From JAVBLG01 sp031553655 (lineage in GTDB: Bacteria; Desulfobacterota; Desulfovibrionia; Desulfovibrionales; Desulfovibrionaceae): DNA of 60,936 nt. Shown piece by piece: positions 43,284 to 51,662 of the stretch. The translations under genes were made by a program, and so were the position numbers. Below the pieces are notes generated by a model. That model searched no databases. It was not told where the DNA came from and worked only from the letters and a program-made list of their open reading frames with translations. Positions within the stretch are counted from its first letter, which is position 1; every line of letters starts with the position of its first letter. Location of the stretch: NCBI GenBank assembly GCA_031553655.1, contig JAVBLG010000060.1, forward strand, positions 1 to 60,936, read 5' to 3'.

Positions 43284-44672
43284 TTATTGCGTCTGGCACA
43301 ATCCCCTCTTCCGCGCCAGGGCCAGTCCCTCGCAGTCACCCAGAGAGCAAGCCTCGAAAAAGTCTTTGCACATAGAGGCGTAGTCTTCCTTGAGCATGCG
43401 CACGGCCCCTCTGGCCCGTAGCCATTCGGGATTTCCAGGCTCCAGCTTCAGGGCCTGGCTGAAATCCGATTCGGCAAGGGCCAGCTGATGCAGACGCATG
43501 TGGGCAATGCCGCGCAAATACAGAGCCTGGGACAAATCCGGGTTCAGGGCCAGAGCGCTCTCCAACGAACTTATGGCCTCCAGCGGCTGATCCAGCAGCA
43601 ATAAATTACTACCGGCCGAGGCCCATATAATGGGATTGTCGCGGTCAATTTCCAAGGCTTTTCTTTCCAGATTCAAGGCTTCACGCGGCCCTGTTCCGTT
43701 CTGCCAGCTTTCATTGAGAATCAACCAGGCGTCCGCCTGCGCGCTCAAAAATTCCAGGCGGTCATAAAAAATTTGCACGGAACGGCTTTCAAAGGCCCGG
43801 CGGGCCAAATCCATGGCCTCGGCAGCTCGGGGAATAATGAAGGCAAGCGCGGCTTTGCGCCAAGCGCGCATATTGGTGTCGGACAAGGCCTTGGGCAAGG
43901 CGGCCTCCAGCCCCTCGGGCACAGGAGCTAACACCGCTTTTACAATCATGGTGTCATAGGGAGACCCGGGAACTATTTCTCCGCTGAATTCCACCGTGTG
44001 CACGGCCAAGGCAAGAGCCAGACGCTGTCTGGAATCTTCCACTCCTATATTAACCGCCGTATAGGCCCGCAGAGCATTAGCAGCCTTGCTCAGGGCTTCC
44101 AACAGGACTGCCGCGCGAGCCGGGGGGGTGAGCAGATCCTTTTGCACCTTGCCCCACAGAGGTAAGGTTTTTTCGGCCTGAAAAACAGGACGAGGAGGGA
44201 TGACAGGAGAGGGCACGGCAGCCGGAGGTGGCGCTGGAACAGGATTTTCGCCGGAAGCGGAGGAATCGGGCGCGGCACTTACGCCTGGCGCAACGCCTGC
44301 ATCCGGCGTGGAAGGCGTATTGCTTGCCTCCGGATCAGGCGAAGAAGAGCTTTGGGAAGGATCAGCGCTTGCATCCGGCGTGGCACTTGCCTCTGGAGTG
44401 GAAGGCGTGGAGCTTGCTTCCGGCTCGGCGTTTGTCTCCGGCGTGGAAGAAACGCCACTCACGTCCGGTACTCCGCCTGCTTCCGGCGCGGAAGGCGCGA
44501 CGCTTGTCTCCGGCGTGAGCGATGGGGCGGTAATATCGGTTTCCGGCACTGTTTTCCCGTCGAGCTGGGCGTCCGAGTCCGGAGAAGCGGCATAGAGCGG
44601 AATGGAGGTGGACAAAAGCAAAAAGAGCAGAAGAAAAAGTAACAGAGGGCAAGGGTGGGAAAAAATTTTCAA
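43284..44672 (-). CDS. Exported tetratricopeptide-repeat protein with Pro/Ser/Glu-rich linker
   Basis: A 462-residue protein with a very hydrophobic signal peptide (about 9-29). Residues 30-160 are low complexity, built from irregular PEASxTPSxPE-type units (DNA 44200-44590). A globular region follows at about 165-320. TPR units come near the C-terminus (WASAGSNLLLLDQPLEAISSLESALALNPDLSQALYLRGIAHMRL and the next repeat). It ends with two Cys near EACSLGDCEG. It is probably periplasmic and scaffold-like. The function is unknown. It lies between the small gene at 42906 and a lipoprotein gene on the same strand. Confidence 0.8.
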   Translation of the reverse strand: MKIFSHPCPLLLFLLLFLLLSTSIPLYAASPDSDAQLDGKTVPETDITAPSLTPETSVAPSAPEAGGVPDVSGVSSTPETNAEPEASSTPSTPEASATPDASADPSQSSSSPDPEASNTPSTPDAGVAPGVSAAPDSSASGENPVPAPPPAAVPSPVIPPRPVFQAEKTLPLWGKVQKDLLTPPARAAVLLEALSKAANALRAYTAVNIGVEDSRQRLALALAVHTVEFSGEIVPGSPYDTMIVKAVLAPVPEGLEAALPKALSDTNMRAWRKAALAFIIPRAAEAMDLARRAFESRSVQIFYDRLEFLSAQADAWLILNESWQNGTGPREALNLERKALEIDRDNPIIWASAGSNLLLLDQPLEAISSLESALALNPDLSQALYLRGIAHMRLHQLALAESDFSQALKLEPGNPEWLRARGAVRMLKEDYASMCKDFFEACSLGDCEGLALARKRGLCQTQ

Positions 44673-44692
44673 AACAACCCCCCATAACGACG

Positions 44693-44723
44693 AACGGCCG
44701 GAGATGTCGCTTCCCCGGCCGTT
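44693..44723 (-). terminator. Hairpin between the lipoprotein and TPR genes
   Basis: AACGGCCGG pairs perfectly with CCGGCCGTT around a 13-base loop. No T run follows on the minus strand, so it may only be an mRNA stability element or weak terminator for the lipoprotein gene. Confidence 0.4.
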
Positions 44724-44764
44724 TCACGTGAATATTCGGGTTTGATGGGCACAATAAGGGCAAC

Positions 44765-45358
44765 TTATTTGTTTGCGCTTATGGTTTGCTCTACCTTGTT
44801 GGCTGCCGGGCGTACCAGTTCCTGCAAAGTGTCCGAAAGCAGTTCTTCGGCTGTGGAAGAAGACGGCAGGGCCTTGCGGGTTTGTGCCGCCGAGAAGCTT
44901 TCATTCATGATGCGGCTCTTGCGGCTGGACACAGTAACATTGGCCCTGATGCTGGCCGAAGTTTCCGTAGCCGAGCTTTCCTTGAGCCATACTTCGTTAA
45001 TCACCCCGGTAACCAGGTAATCAGGGTTGCCGCTGCGGGCTTGATCCAGCGTGGTGGCATAGGAAACCTGCAACGGATGCCTGGCCAGTTCGTCGGCCAG
45101 CGAACGGCTGAGCCATTCAGGCACCGGCGCGTTGGCTATGAAATACGAATTGTCGCGGCGCTGCCCCAGTTGATTGGTATCCTTGCGCTTGTCGGTAAAC
45201 TGCACTACGGTTACCCTTGGCGCGCCGGGAGGCGGAAGAATGGTATTGTCCGCGGGTTTATAGAGCATGCGCACAGCATTGGAAGAAGCGCACCCGGCGA
45301 GCATAACCGCGCACAACAGTCCAAAAGCGCAAAGATAGAAAAACCGTTTGGAAAACAT
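44765..45358 (-). CDS. YajG-like lipoprotein
   Basis: The start is the ATG giving MFSKRFFYLC, which has GGAGGCGGAC directly upstream. An ATG 12 bases earlier would place that sequence within the gene. The 197-residue product has a lipoprotein signal ending LAGC (Cys near residue 23), then a globular domain with VTVVQFTDKRKD and LVTGVINEVWLKESS. The overall plan fits YajG-type lipoproteins of unknown role. It would be processed by LspA (7201). Confidence 0.75.
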   Translation of the reverse strand: MFSKRFFYLCAFGLLCAVMLAGCASSNAVRMLYKPADNTILPPPGAPRVTVVQFTDKRKDTNQLGQRRDNSYFIANAPVPEWLSRSLADELARHPLQVSYATTLDQARSGNPDYLVTGVINEVWLKESSATETSASIRANVTVSSRKSRIMNESFSAAQTRKALPSSSTAEELLSDTLQELVRPAANKVEQTISANK

Positions 45359-45563
45359 GTCCGCCTCCATTAAAAAACTTTATTATATAAGGGAAAAGGC
45401 TAAACCGTTATCCGGCTAATTACAAGCAAATTTAGCATAGAGGCGCGATCTGTTTATGCCTTGACCGGCTTTTCACATACAGGCGATGCGTTTTATAGCC
45501 TGAAATTTCGCCGCTTTTTGTATTCGGGCGCTCATGACAAATTTATAATGGAGGGTTCCAACG

Positions 45564-46841
45564 ATGTCTGAAATCAAAGAAATGTATAAAAAAATACAGG
45601 GCGAAATATTCCCCGAAGAAATGACTATTCTTTTCGGAGACAACAAGCTTGTGTATCGTAAAAAAATCTGGGAAGTGGGAGGCGAGCTGCGCGGGCTTCG
45701 CTACGGCGAAAACCCGGATCAACCGGCCGCACTATATGAGCATATAAGCGGTGGAATCGACTTTGGCGGCATATCCTGGCGCGGCCCCGGCCAGGGCCTG
45801 GTGTCTTCCGTTACCGAAGCCCACATGCTCCAGGCCGGAAAGCATCCCGGAAAAACAAATTTCACCGATGTGGACAATGGCGTAAACATCATGCAATACC
45901 TTGAAGCCCGCCCGGCGGCAGTGATTCTGAAGCACAATAATCCTTGCGGCGCCGCCTGGGACAAGGGCGGAGTGGCCGAGGCCATCAAAAAAGCTATTGC
46001 CGGCGACCGCATCGCCGCTTTTGGCGGGGCCGTGGTGGTTAACAGTCCGCTTACTTTGGATGCCGCGGAACAGATCGCCGAAAATTATTTCGAAGTGGTG
46101 GCCGCGCCGGACTTTGAGGAAAAAGCCCTGGACACAATTAAGAAACGCAAAAATCTCAGAATATTACGCCTGCCTGGCTTGGCTGCCCTGGGCAAAATGC
46201 GCGGCGCGTCCTTTATGGACATAAAGAGCTTATGCGACGGTGGGCTCATTGTGCAAAAATCATTTGTAAACCGTATTTTGAGCGCCGAAGACTTCATTCC
46301 GGCCACGGCGACATCCTCGGATGGGCTTAGCGTCAGCGCCAGATCCCCCTCAAAGACCGAAGCAGAAGACTTGCTGTTTGCCTGGGCCGTGGAATCGGGC
46401 GTTATTTCCAATTCGGTAATCTTTGCCAAAAACGGAGCTACCGTGGCCATAGGCGCCGGCGAGCAGGACAGGGTCGGCTGCGTTGAGCTGGCCATATACA
46501 AGGCCTACGCCAAGTATGCCGACGCCCTGGCCTTTGCTGAACAGGGTCTATCTTTGTATGAGCTGCGGCACAAAGCGCAGGCCGATGCCGAAGCCGGGGA
46601 AAAACTGGCGGACATAACCGCGCGGGCCCAAAAGGCCAAGGGCGGGCTTGCCGGTTCCGTGCTGGTTTCCGACGGCTTTTTCCCCTTTCGCGACGGTGCG
46701 GACACCGCCATTGCCCAGGGCATTACCGCCATTGCCCAGCCCGGCGGCTCCCTGCGAGACCATGAAGTGATTATGGCCTGCAATGAGGCATCTCCCCAGG
46801 TGGCCATGGTATTTACAGGGCAGCGGTCGTTTAAACATTAA
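45564..46841 (+). CDS. purH: AICAR transformylase (PurH C-terminal half only)
   Basis: This enzyme formylates AICAR to FAICAR with 10-formyl-THF in purine synthesis. The 425-residue product covers only the transformylase part: LRYGENPDQPAALYE near residue 44 and the catalytic KHNNPCGAAW near 123 (Lys-His pair) are present. The N-terminal IMP cyclohydrolase domain (about 200 residues) of ordinary bifunctional PurH is absent. IMP closure must be done by a separate enzyme elsewhere, as reported for some anaerobes. The start follows GGAGGG at good distance. Its stop codon overlaps the start of element E4. Confidence 0.88.
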   Translation: MSEIKEMYKKIQGEIFPEEMTILFGDNKLVYRKKIWEVGGELRGLRYGENPDQPAALYEHISGGIDFGGISWRGPGQGLVSSVTEAHMLQAGKHPGKTNFTDVDNGVNIMQYLEARPAAVILKHNNPCGAAWDKGGVAEAIKKAIAGDRIAAFGGAVVVNSPLTLDAAEQIAENYFEVVAAPDFEEKALDTIKKRKNLRILRLPGLAALGKMRGASFMDIKSLCDGGLIVQKSFVNRILSAEDFIPATATSSDGLSVSARSPSKTEAEDLLFAWAVESGVISNSVIFAKNGATVAIGAGEQDRVGCVELAIYKAYAKYADALAFAEQGLSLYELRHKAQADAEAGEKLADITARAQKAKGGLAGSVLVSDGFFPFRDGADTAIAQGITAIAQPGGSLRDHEVIMACNEASPQVAMVFTGQRSFKH

Positions 46842-46988
46842 GGGGCGTTCCTGAAAAGCGGCTTTTGTCCTCTGGCGGCGTCAAGCCTAGCGCCCGAGCC
46901 GGGGATGACCTGAAGAGGTCTACTCCCGGCTCGGTCCCGAGGCTTTCCTTACCAGAGAACAAAATCCATCTTTTCAAAAACGCCCCTT
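46840..46988 (+). repeat. E-family palindromic element E4 (149 bp)
   Basis: It begins within the stop codon of the purH-like gene. The arms pair over nearly the whole length (AAGGGGCGTT, CTTTTGT-CTCTGG, GAGCCGGG and complements). The apex at about 46903-46924 is GATGACC-TGAAGA-GGTCTACT. It is in canonical orientation, and its blocks CTTTTGTCCTCTGGC and CCAGAGAACAAAATCCATC are the clearest in the family. Confidence 0.88.
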
Positions 46989-47135
46989 ATTATACACTAC
47001 GACGTAAATTTTTACTTGCATCCTACTATGAAACGTTAAAGTTCAACGCCAATCAAGAATTATGCGCAATTATTTGTGGCTCTGTGTATAAAAACAGTCT
47101 TTCATCAAACGCATAACCAACGCGGAGGAACTCAC

Positions 47136-47702
47136 ATGGCTGTTAACTTCACTTTGGCAGATGAAGAAAAAAAATATCTTGGTGAAGTTGCCAAATGGGG
47201 CATAATGTGCGGTTTTACCGGCAAAGATCCGAGGCATGAAGAATTTCCGGCCCCGAACGGAGGCCAGGCCGCCGCGCCTTTGGGTTGCTTTGTAACCATC
47301 ACCATAGGCGGCAATCTGCGCGGCTGCATCGGCATGATGGTTTCCGAAGACCCGCTGTACAAAAATGTGGCAACCATGGCCTATGCGGCGGCATTCAACG
47401 ACCGGCGCTTTCCACCGTTGCGCAAGGAAGAATGGGAAGAAGCCAAATTGGAAATTTCCGTTCTCGGCCCAATGACCCCCTGCCCCGCCCCGGAACAGGT
47501 GGAAGTTGGCCGTCACGGCCTGGTTCTGGCCATGGGCGGACGCTCCGGGGTATTCTTGCCCAAAGTTCCGGTGGAGCAAGGCTGGAATCGCCTGCAATAT
47601 CTCGATCATCTTTGCCTTAAGGCCGGATTGCCCACCGGAAGCTGGAAACAACCCAGCGCGCAACTGTTCTGGTATGAAGCGCTTGCTTTCGAGGTGCAAT
47701 GA
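47136..47702 (+). CDS. AMMECR1-domain protein
   Basis: A 188-residue protein of the AMMECR1 family. GCFVTITIGGNLRGCIGMM near residue 50 is the conserved LRGCIG core, and AYAAAFNDRRFPPL near 85 is also typical. The family's function is unresolved; in many genomes it occurs with radical SAM (AmmeMemoRadiSam) and Memo proteins, neither of which is adjacent here. The chosen ATG has GGAGGA upstream; a longer in-frame start at 47076 lacks this. Confidence 0.9.
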   Translation: MAVNFTLADEEKKYLGEVAKWGIMCGFTGKDPRHEEFPAPNGGQAAAPLGCFVTITIGGNLRGCIGMMVSEDPLYKNVATMAYAAAFNDRRFPPLRKEEWEEAKLEISVLGPMTPCPAPEQVEVGRHGLVLAMGGRSGVFLPKVPVEQGWNRLQYLDHLCLKAGLPTGSWKQPSAQLFWYEALAFEVQ

Positions 47703-47783
47703 CAGCTTGCCGGATTGCGGATGAGCATTATGACATTTTGCGTTTGGAATTATCTATTCATTCGCAATGCGGCATAAAATAAA

Positions 47784-47807
47784 TACATTGCCGTGGCTGG
47801 CAATGTA
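47784..47807. terminator. Terminator between convergent AMMECR1 and hxlR-like genes
   Basis: TACATTGCC pairs perfectly with GGCAATGTA around a six-base loop. AT-rich flanks on both sides (AAATAAA and ATATTTATTT) allow it to work in both directions. Confidence 0.75.
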
Positions 47808-47814
47808 GGAATAT

Positions 47815-48135
47815 TTATTTGTTTTTCATATAATTTTCACCCCACTCACGCATTGCGTTTAAAATAGGAATCATGCTTTTGCCAAAATCCGAAAGGCTGT
47901 ATTCAACCTTGGGCGGAACCACCGGGTAAACGGTGCGGATTACCACGCCGTCTTCTTCCAGCTCCCTGAGCTGCTGGGTAAGCATTTTAGGAGTTACCTG
48001 GGGTATATGGCGGCTCAATTCGTTGAACCTGAGCGTGCCGTCCCGCATCAGATGCCATATTACCAGCGGTTTCCACTTTCCTCCTATCAAGCTCAAAATT
48101 ATTCCCATGGGGCAATCCGGCATTTTTTTATCCAT
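47815..48135 (-). CDS. HxlR/MarR-like winged-helix regulator
   Basis: A 106-residue HxlR-family DNA-binding protein. CPMGIILSLIGGKWKPLVIWHLM near residue 10 is the family hallmark, followed by the recognition region LRFNELSRHIPQVTPKMLTQQLREL and the wing (VIRTVYPVVPPKVEYSLSDFG). The Cys near residue 8 is where several members sense electrophiles or redox change. It is divergent from a flavoprotein gene 204 bases away, the usual arrangement for a regulator and its target. Confidence 0.92.
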   Translation of the reverse strand: MDKKMPDCPMGIILSLIGGKWKPLVIWHLMRDGTLRFNELSRHIPQVTPKMLTQQLRELEEDGVVIRTVYPVVPPKVEYSLSDFGKSMIPILNAMREWGENYMKNK

Positions 48136-48339
48136 GTTGTTTTATACTTCCCTTTTGCATAGTATCGCACCTTTTAGTGCGTACTTGTTATATTGAAAAT
48201 TATATATAACATCGCCCTATCGATAAACAACAGGCAAAAACTATGGATACGCCCCAAGCGCCAGGATTGCCTGAGCAATGCGGCCATAAATTATCAAATG
48301 CCGTCGCAGAGCACTTTAAAAACAAAAAGGAGTGGACAA

Positions 48340-48999
48340 ATGAAATTTTACGCGCTCAACGGAAGTCCCAGAAAGAAGAACAATACCGCTACCCTGCTGC
48401 AATACGCGCTTGACGGAGTAAAGTCGGCGCAAACAACGCAAACCGTCGAAACTGAGCTTATCCATCTTTATGACTATGAATACAAATCTTGCATAAGCTG
48501 TTTTGAATGCAAAAAATTGGGCGGCAAAAGCTACGGAAAATGCATACTTGACGACCAGCTCACCCCGATTATGGAAAAATTGTCCCATGCTGACGGCATA
48601 ATTTTTGGCAGCCCCATATACTTGGGCAATATCAGCGGAAAAATGCGTTCATTTTTTGAACGTCTTCTGTTTCAATACCTGGTTTATGACGCCAACTACA
48701 GTTCTCTGTCCCCCAAGCATATGCCCACGGCATTTTTTTACACCATGAACGTGCCTGAACAGGTAATGCACGACTGGGGTTATCTGAATGCTCTGAAGTA
48801 TGTCGAAATGTTCATTGAAAAAAACTTTTCCAAGCCGGAATTGCTGTATTGCTGCGACACTTATCAGTTTTCCGACTATTCCAAATACAAGATCGAATGT
48901 TTCTCGGAACCGGCCAAGGCGGCTCACAGGGAAAAGCAGTTCCCCATTGACTGCGAACGCGCCTTCCAGATTGGCAAGGCCATGGTGCCGGCGAATTAG
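48340..48999 (+). CDS. Flavodoxin-like NADPH-dependent FMN reductase
   Basis: A 219-residue flavoprotein. ALNGSPRKKNNTATLLQ near residue 5 is the FMN loop and GSPIYLGNISGKMRSFFERL near 89 the second. It has Cys at CISCFECKKLGGKSYGKC (47-64), similar in position to the Cys group of the gene at 24832. It was chosen to start at the ATG after AAAAAGGAG, well downstream of the first open codon. It is divergent from the HxlR-type regulator and is likely induced through it by a redox or electrophile signal. Its stop codon is at the start of E5. Confidence 0.88.
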   Translation: MKFYALNGSPRKKNNTATLLQYALDGVKSAQTTQTVETELIHLYDYEYKSCISCFECKKLGGKSYGKCILDDQLTPIMEKLSHADGIIFGSPIYLGNISGKMRSFFERLLFQYLVYDANYSSLSPKHMPTAFFYTMNVPEQVMHDWGYLNALKYVEMFIEKNFSKPELLYCCDTYQFSDYSKYKIECFSEPAKAAHREKQFPIDCERAFQIGKAMVPAN

Positions 49000-49147
49000 G
49001 GGCTGTCTCCAAATGCGTCTTTTGTACAATGGCTGCGTCAATCGGGTTTTTTTGCTCCGGTCGAGTACCATAAAAGTACACTCGCTCCGCAAAAAAGCCC
49101 GCTTTCCTTGCCCTTAAATCAAAATTCGCTATTTGGAGACAGCTCCT
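48998..49147 (+). repeat. E-family palindromic element E5 (150 bp)
   Basis: The element begins within the flavoprotein stop codon. The ends pair as AGGGGCTGTCTCCAAAT and its complement with one mismatch. The apex is CGAGTACC-ATAAAA-GTACACTC, close to E1 and E3. Canonical orientation is plus. Confidence 0.88.
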
Positions 49148-49208
49148 AGAGCGTTTTGCGAATGAAATTAGCGAAATGCTCTGACGGCCCGTGCGTTGTC
49201 AGGGCCGT
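49148..49208. repeat. H-family hairpin H3 with a following GC stem
   Basis: AGAGCGTTT and AAATGCTCT pair around GCGAATGAAATTAG, the shared H loop. It directly abuts E5. A second stem, GACGGCCC/GGGCCGTC (49182-49208), follows, like that after ileS. No gene occurs in 49000-49454, which holds E5, H3 and E6 only. Confidence 0.65.
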
Positions 49209-49286
49209 CCGGAATAGTTCGCGTTCTTTCAATAGAGGGCGCTTTTATAGATACAAGCCGAGTATATCCAGGCAGTTTGTTTTTTA

Positions 49287-49436
49287 ATAGGGGCGCTTCT
49301 GGAAAGATGGATTTTTTCTCCCGGCGCGAAAACGGCGTTTTTGAATCCGGGGATAGCACTCTTTGGTGCATCCATGGTTCAAAAACGCCGTTGACAAAGC
49401 CAGGGGGAAAAAGCCACTTCCCGGAAGCGCCCCTAT
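49287..49436 (-). repeat. E-family palindromic element E6 (150 bp)
   Basis: The ends pair as ATAGGGGCGCTTC and its complement, and the inner arms as ACGGCGTTTTTGAA and TTCAAAAACGCCGT. The apex GGATAGCACTC-TTTG-GTGCATCC lies at about 49350-49372. Canonical on the minus strand; shares AAATCCATCTTTCC with E4. It lies after the end of gapA (minus strand), 18 bases from its stop. Confidence 0.87.
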
Positions 49437-49454
49437 GTTTATTTATTCATTTAT

Positions 49455-50459
49455 TTATAATCCTTTGCCAACAAGCCTGAGCAGACGCAGGAGCTGGTTG
49501 GTAAAGCTGGCTTCGTTATCGTACCAGATGATAATTTTGCCCTGACGATTGCCGATGACCATGGTGCTTATGGCGTCAACCACTCCGCCTTTGGTGCTGC
49601 CCACATAGTCCACAGACACCAGCGGTTCTTCGCTGTACCCCATATTGTCTTTGAGAGCACCTTCGGCGGCGGCCTTTATGGCCGCATTGATCGAGTCTCT
49701 GGAGCAGTCATTCTCAAATTCGCAGGTAAGGTCAACCAACGACACATTGGGGGTAGGCACACGCACGGCCATGCCGTCGAGTTTGCCCTTGAGGGCGGGA
49801 AACACCTTGGCGATAGCTTTGGCCGCGCCGGTGGTGGTGGGAATTATCGACACCCCGGCGGCTCTGGCCCGGCGCAGGTCTTTCTGCGAGCCGTCAAGTA
49901 TTCTCTGGCTCATGGTATAGGAGTGAATGGTAGTCATAAGGCCGTGTTTTATACCAAAGGCCTCGTGCAGCACCTTGGCCACCGGAGCCAGACAGTTGGT
50001 GGTGCATGACGCGGCGGAGATGACCTGATGTTCGTCTTTGTTATACACTTCTTCGTTCACGCCCATCACTATGGTGGCGTCGGCGTCGTTGCACGGGGCA
50101 CTGATCACCACTTTTTTGGCTCCGCAGTCCAGGTGGGCGGCCAGCCCGGCGCGATCTTTTATTGTACCGGTAGTTTCAACAGCTATATCAATTCCCAGGC
50201 TTCCCCATTGCCATTCGCCGGTTTTGTTTCTAGTGACTTTGATGTGCCTGCCGTTGATGATCAGGCCGTTTTCATCATGATCCACCGTGCCTCTGAAGGT
50301 GCCGTGAATGGAGTCATACTTGAAGAGATGGGCCAGCGAGGCATTATCGGCCCTGCCGTTTATGGCCCCGACAAAGACATCCGAAGTATCATCGGCCAAA
50401 AGGCGAACAAGATAGCGTCCGATGCGCCCGAAACCGTTTATGCCGAGTGAGGTGGACAT
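49455..50459 (-). CDS. gapA: Glyceraldehyde-3-phosphate dehydrogenase
   Basis: This glycolytic/gluconeogenic enzyme oxidises glyceraldehyde-3-phosphate with NAD and phosphate. The 334-residue length is standard. The start chosen (MSTSLGINGFGRIG) has CAGGAGATATCTCT upstream; the frame stays open further upstream but only overlaps fba in another frame. INGFGRIGR is the NAD-binding loop and SAASCTTNCLAP holds the catalytic Cys at 152. Its neighbour fba, 38 bases upstream on the same strand, encodes the previous step in glycolysis. Confidence 0.97.
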   Translation of the reverse strand: MSTSLGINGFGRIGRYLVRLLADDTSDVFVGAINGRADNASLAHLFKYDSIHGTFRGTVDHDENGLIINGRHIKVTRNKTGEWQWGSLGIDIAVETTGTIKDRAGLAAHLDCGAKKVVISAPCNDADATIVMGVNEEVYNKDEHQVISAASCTTNCLAPVAKVLHEAFGIKHGLMTTIHSYTMSQRILDGSQKDLRRARAAGVSIIPTTTGAAKAIAKVFPALKGKLDGMAVRVPTPNVSLVDLTCEFENDCSRDSINAAIKAAAEGALKDNMGYSEEPLVSVDYVGSTKGGVVDAISTMVIGNRQGKIIIWYDNEASFTNQLLRLLRLVGKGL

Positions 50460-50497
50460 AGAGATATCTCCTGAAGTGGTGGTTGAGGGGGAGGAAA

Positions 50498-51421
50498 TCA
50501 GGCCTTGCCGGAACAGCCCATAACATTGCGCATCTTGTGGGCGACCATATTTTTCACGGCGTCTCTGGCCGGAGCCAGATAGCTGCGCGGATCGAATTGC
50601 TCGGGTTTTTCCGCAAAGAACTTGCGGATGCTGCCTGTAAGCGACAGGCGAATGTCGGTATCCACATTTATTTTGCACACAGACATGGAAGCGGCTTTGC
50701 GCAGCATTTCTTCAGGTATGCCTCTGGCGCCGCCAACCTTGCCGCCATAGTCATTGCACATGGCCACAAATTCAGGCGGCACGCTGGAAGCGCCGTGCAA
50801 AACAATGGGGAACCCGGGCAGTTTATTGCCGATGGCTTCCAGGCGGGCAAAATCAAGTTTGGCTTCGCCCTTGAATTTATACGCGCCATGGCTGGTGCCT
50901 ATGGCTATGGCCAGAGAGTCGCAGCCTGTGCGCGACACGAATTCGACGGCCTGATCCGGATCGGTGTAAACATGCTCGTCTGAAGACACATGCTCTTCCA
51001 CGCCGGCCAGCTTGCCAAGCTCGGCTTCAACAAAAACGCCACGTTCATGGGCGTAATCCACAACTTTTCTGGTAACGGCTATATTTTCCTCAAAAGAAAG
51101 ATGCGAGCCGTCAATCATTACCGATGTAAAGCCGCCGTCAATGCAGGCTTTGCACATTTCAAAGTCCGGGCCGTGGTCGAGATGCACAACGGTGGGCGAG
51201 TCATTTTCAATTAGGGCGGCTTCAACCAGCTTCATAATGTAGGTTTGGCCGGCATATTTGCGCGCCCCGGCGGACACCTGTAAAATAACCGGAGCTTTTT
51301 CCTGTGCCGCCGCCTGCATTATGCCCTGAATTATTTCCATATTATTGACATTAAAAGCGCCAACAGCATAATTTTCGGCATATGCTCTATTGAACATTTC
51401 TTTTGGTCCGATTAGAGGCAT
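50498..51421 (-). CDS. fba: Class II fructose-bisphosphate aldolase
   Basis: This zinc-dependent aldolase interconverts fructose-1,6-bisphosphate and triose phosphates. The 307-residue product starts MPLIGPKEMFNRAYAENYAVGAFNVNN, typical of the group. VVHLDHGPDFEMCKACIDGGFTSVMIDGSH near residue 80 carries zinc His and catalytic Asp residues, and VLHGASSVPPE near 210 binds phosphate and metal. It is the first gene of an fba-gapA pair. The start is preceded by AAGGAG (minus strand). Confidence 0.97.
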   Translation of the reverse strand: MPLIGPKEMFNRAYAENYAVGAFNVNNMEIIQGIMQAAAQEKAPVILQVSAGARKYAGQTYIMKLVEAALIENDSPTVVHLDHGPDFEMCKACIDGGFTSVMIDGSHLSFEENIAVTRKVVDYAHERGVFVEAELGKLAGVEEHVSSDEHVYTDPDQAVEFVSRTGCDSLAIAIGTSHGAYKFKGEAKLDFARLEAIGNKLPGFPIVLHGASSVPPEFVAMCNDYGGKVGGARGIPEEMLRKAASMSVCKINVDTDIRLSLTGSIRKFFAEKPEQFDPRSYLAPARDAVKNMVAHKMRNVMGCSGKA

Positions 51422-51662
51422 AATGAACTCCTTGAAATTAATTGGATTGAGATTGTATCCACATGAAAAAGACGGCTGCGCCGCCAGAATGCTCTATTCT
51501 GTATATTTCTTGAAAAAACAAACTGATGTAAATTAGTATCTGCAAACATTTTGTACTTGGCTTTTTTATAATAGATTATTACAATTATTGCAAACACGGC
51601 CTTGGTTCGACCAAAAAAGACATGCCCGCTCCGAAAAGGCTGTCCCTGTTCCGGGGGGAACA

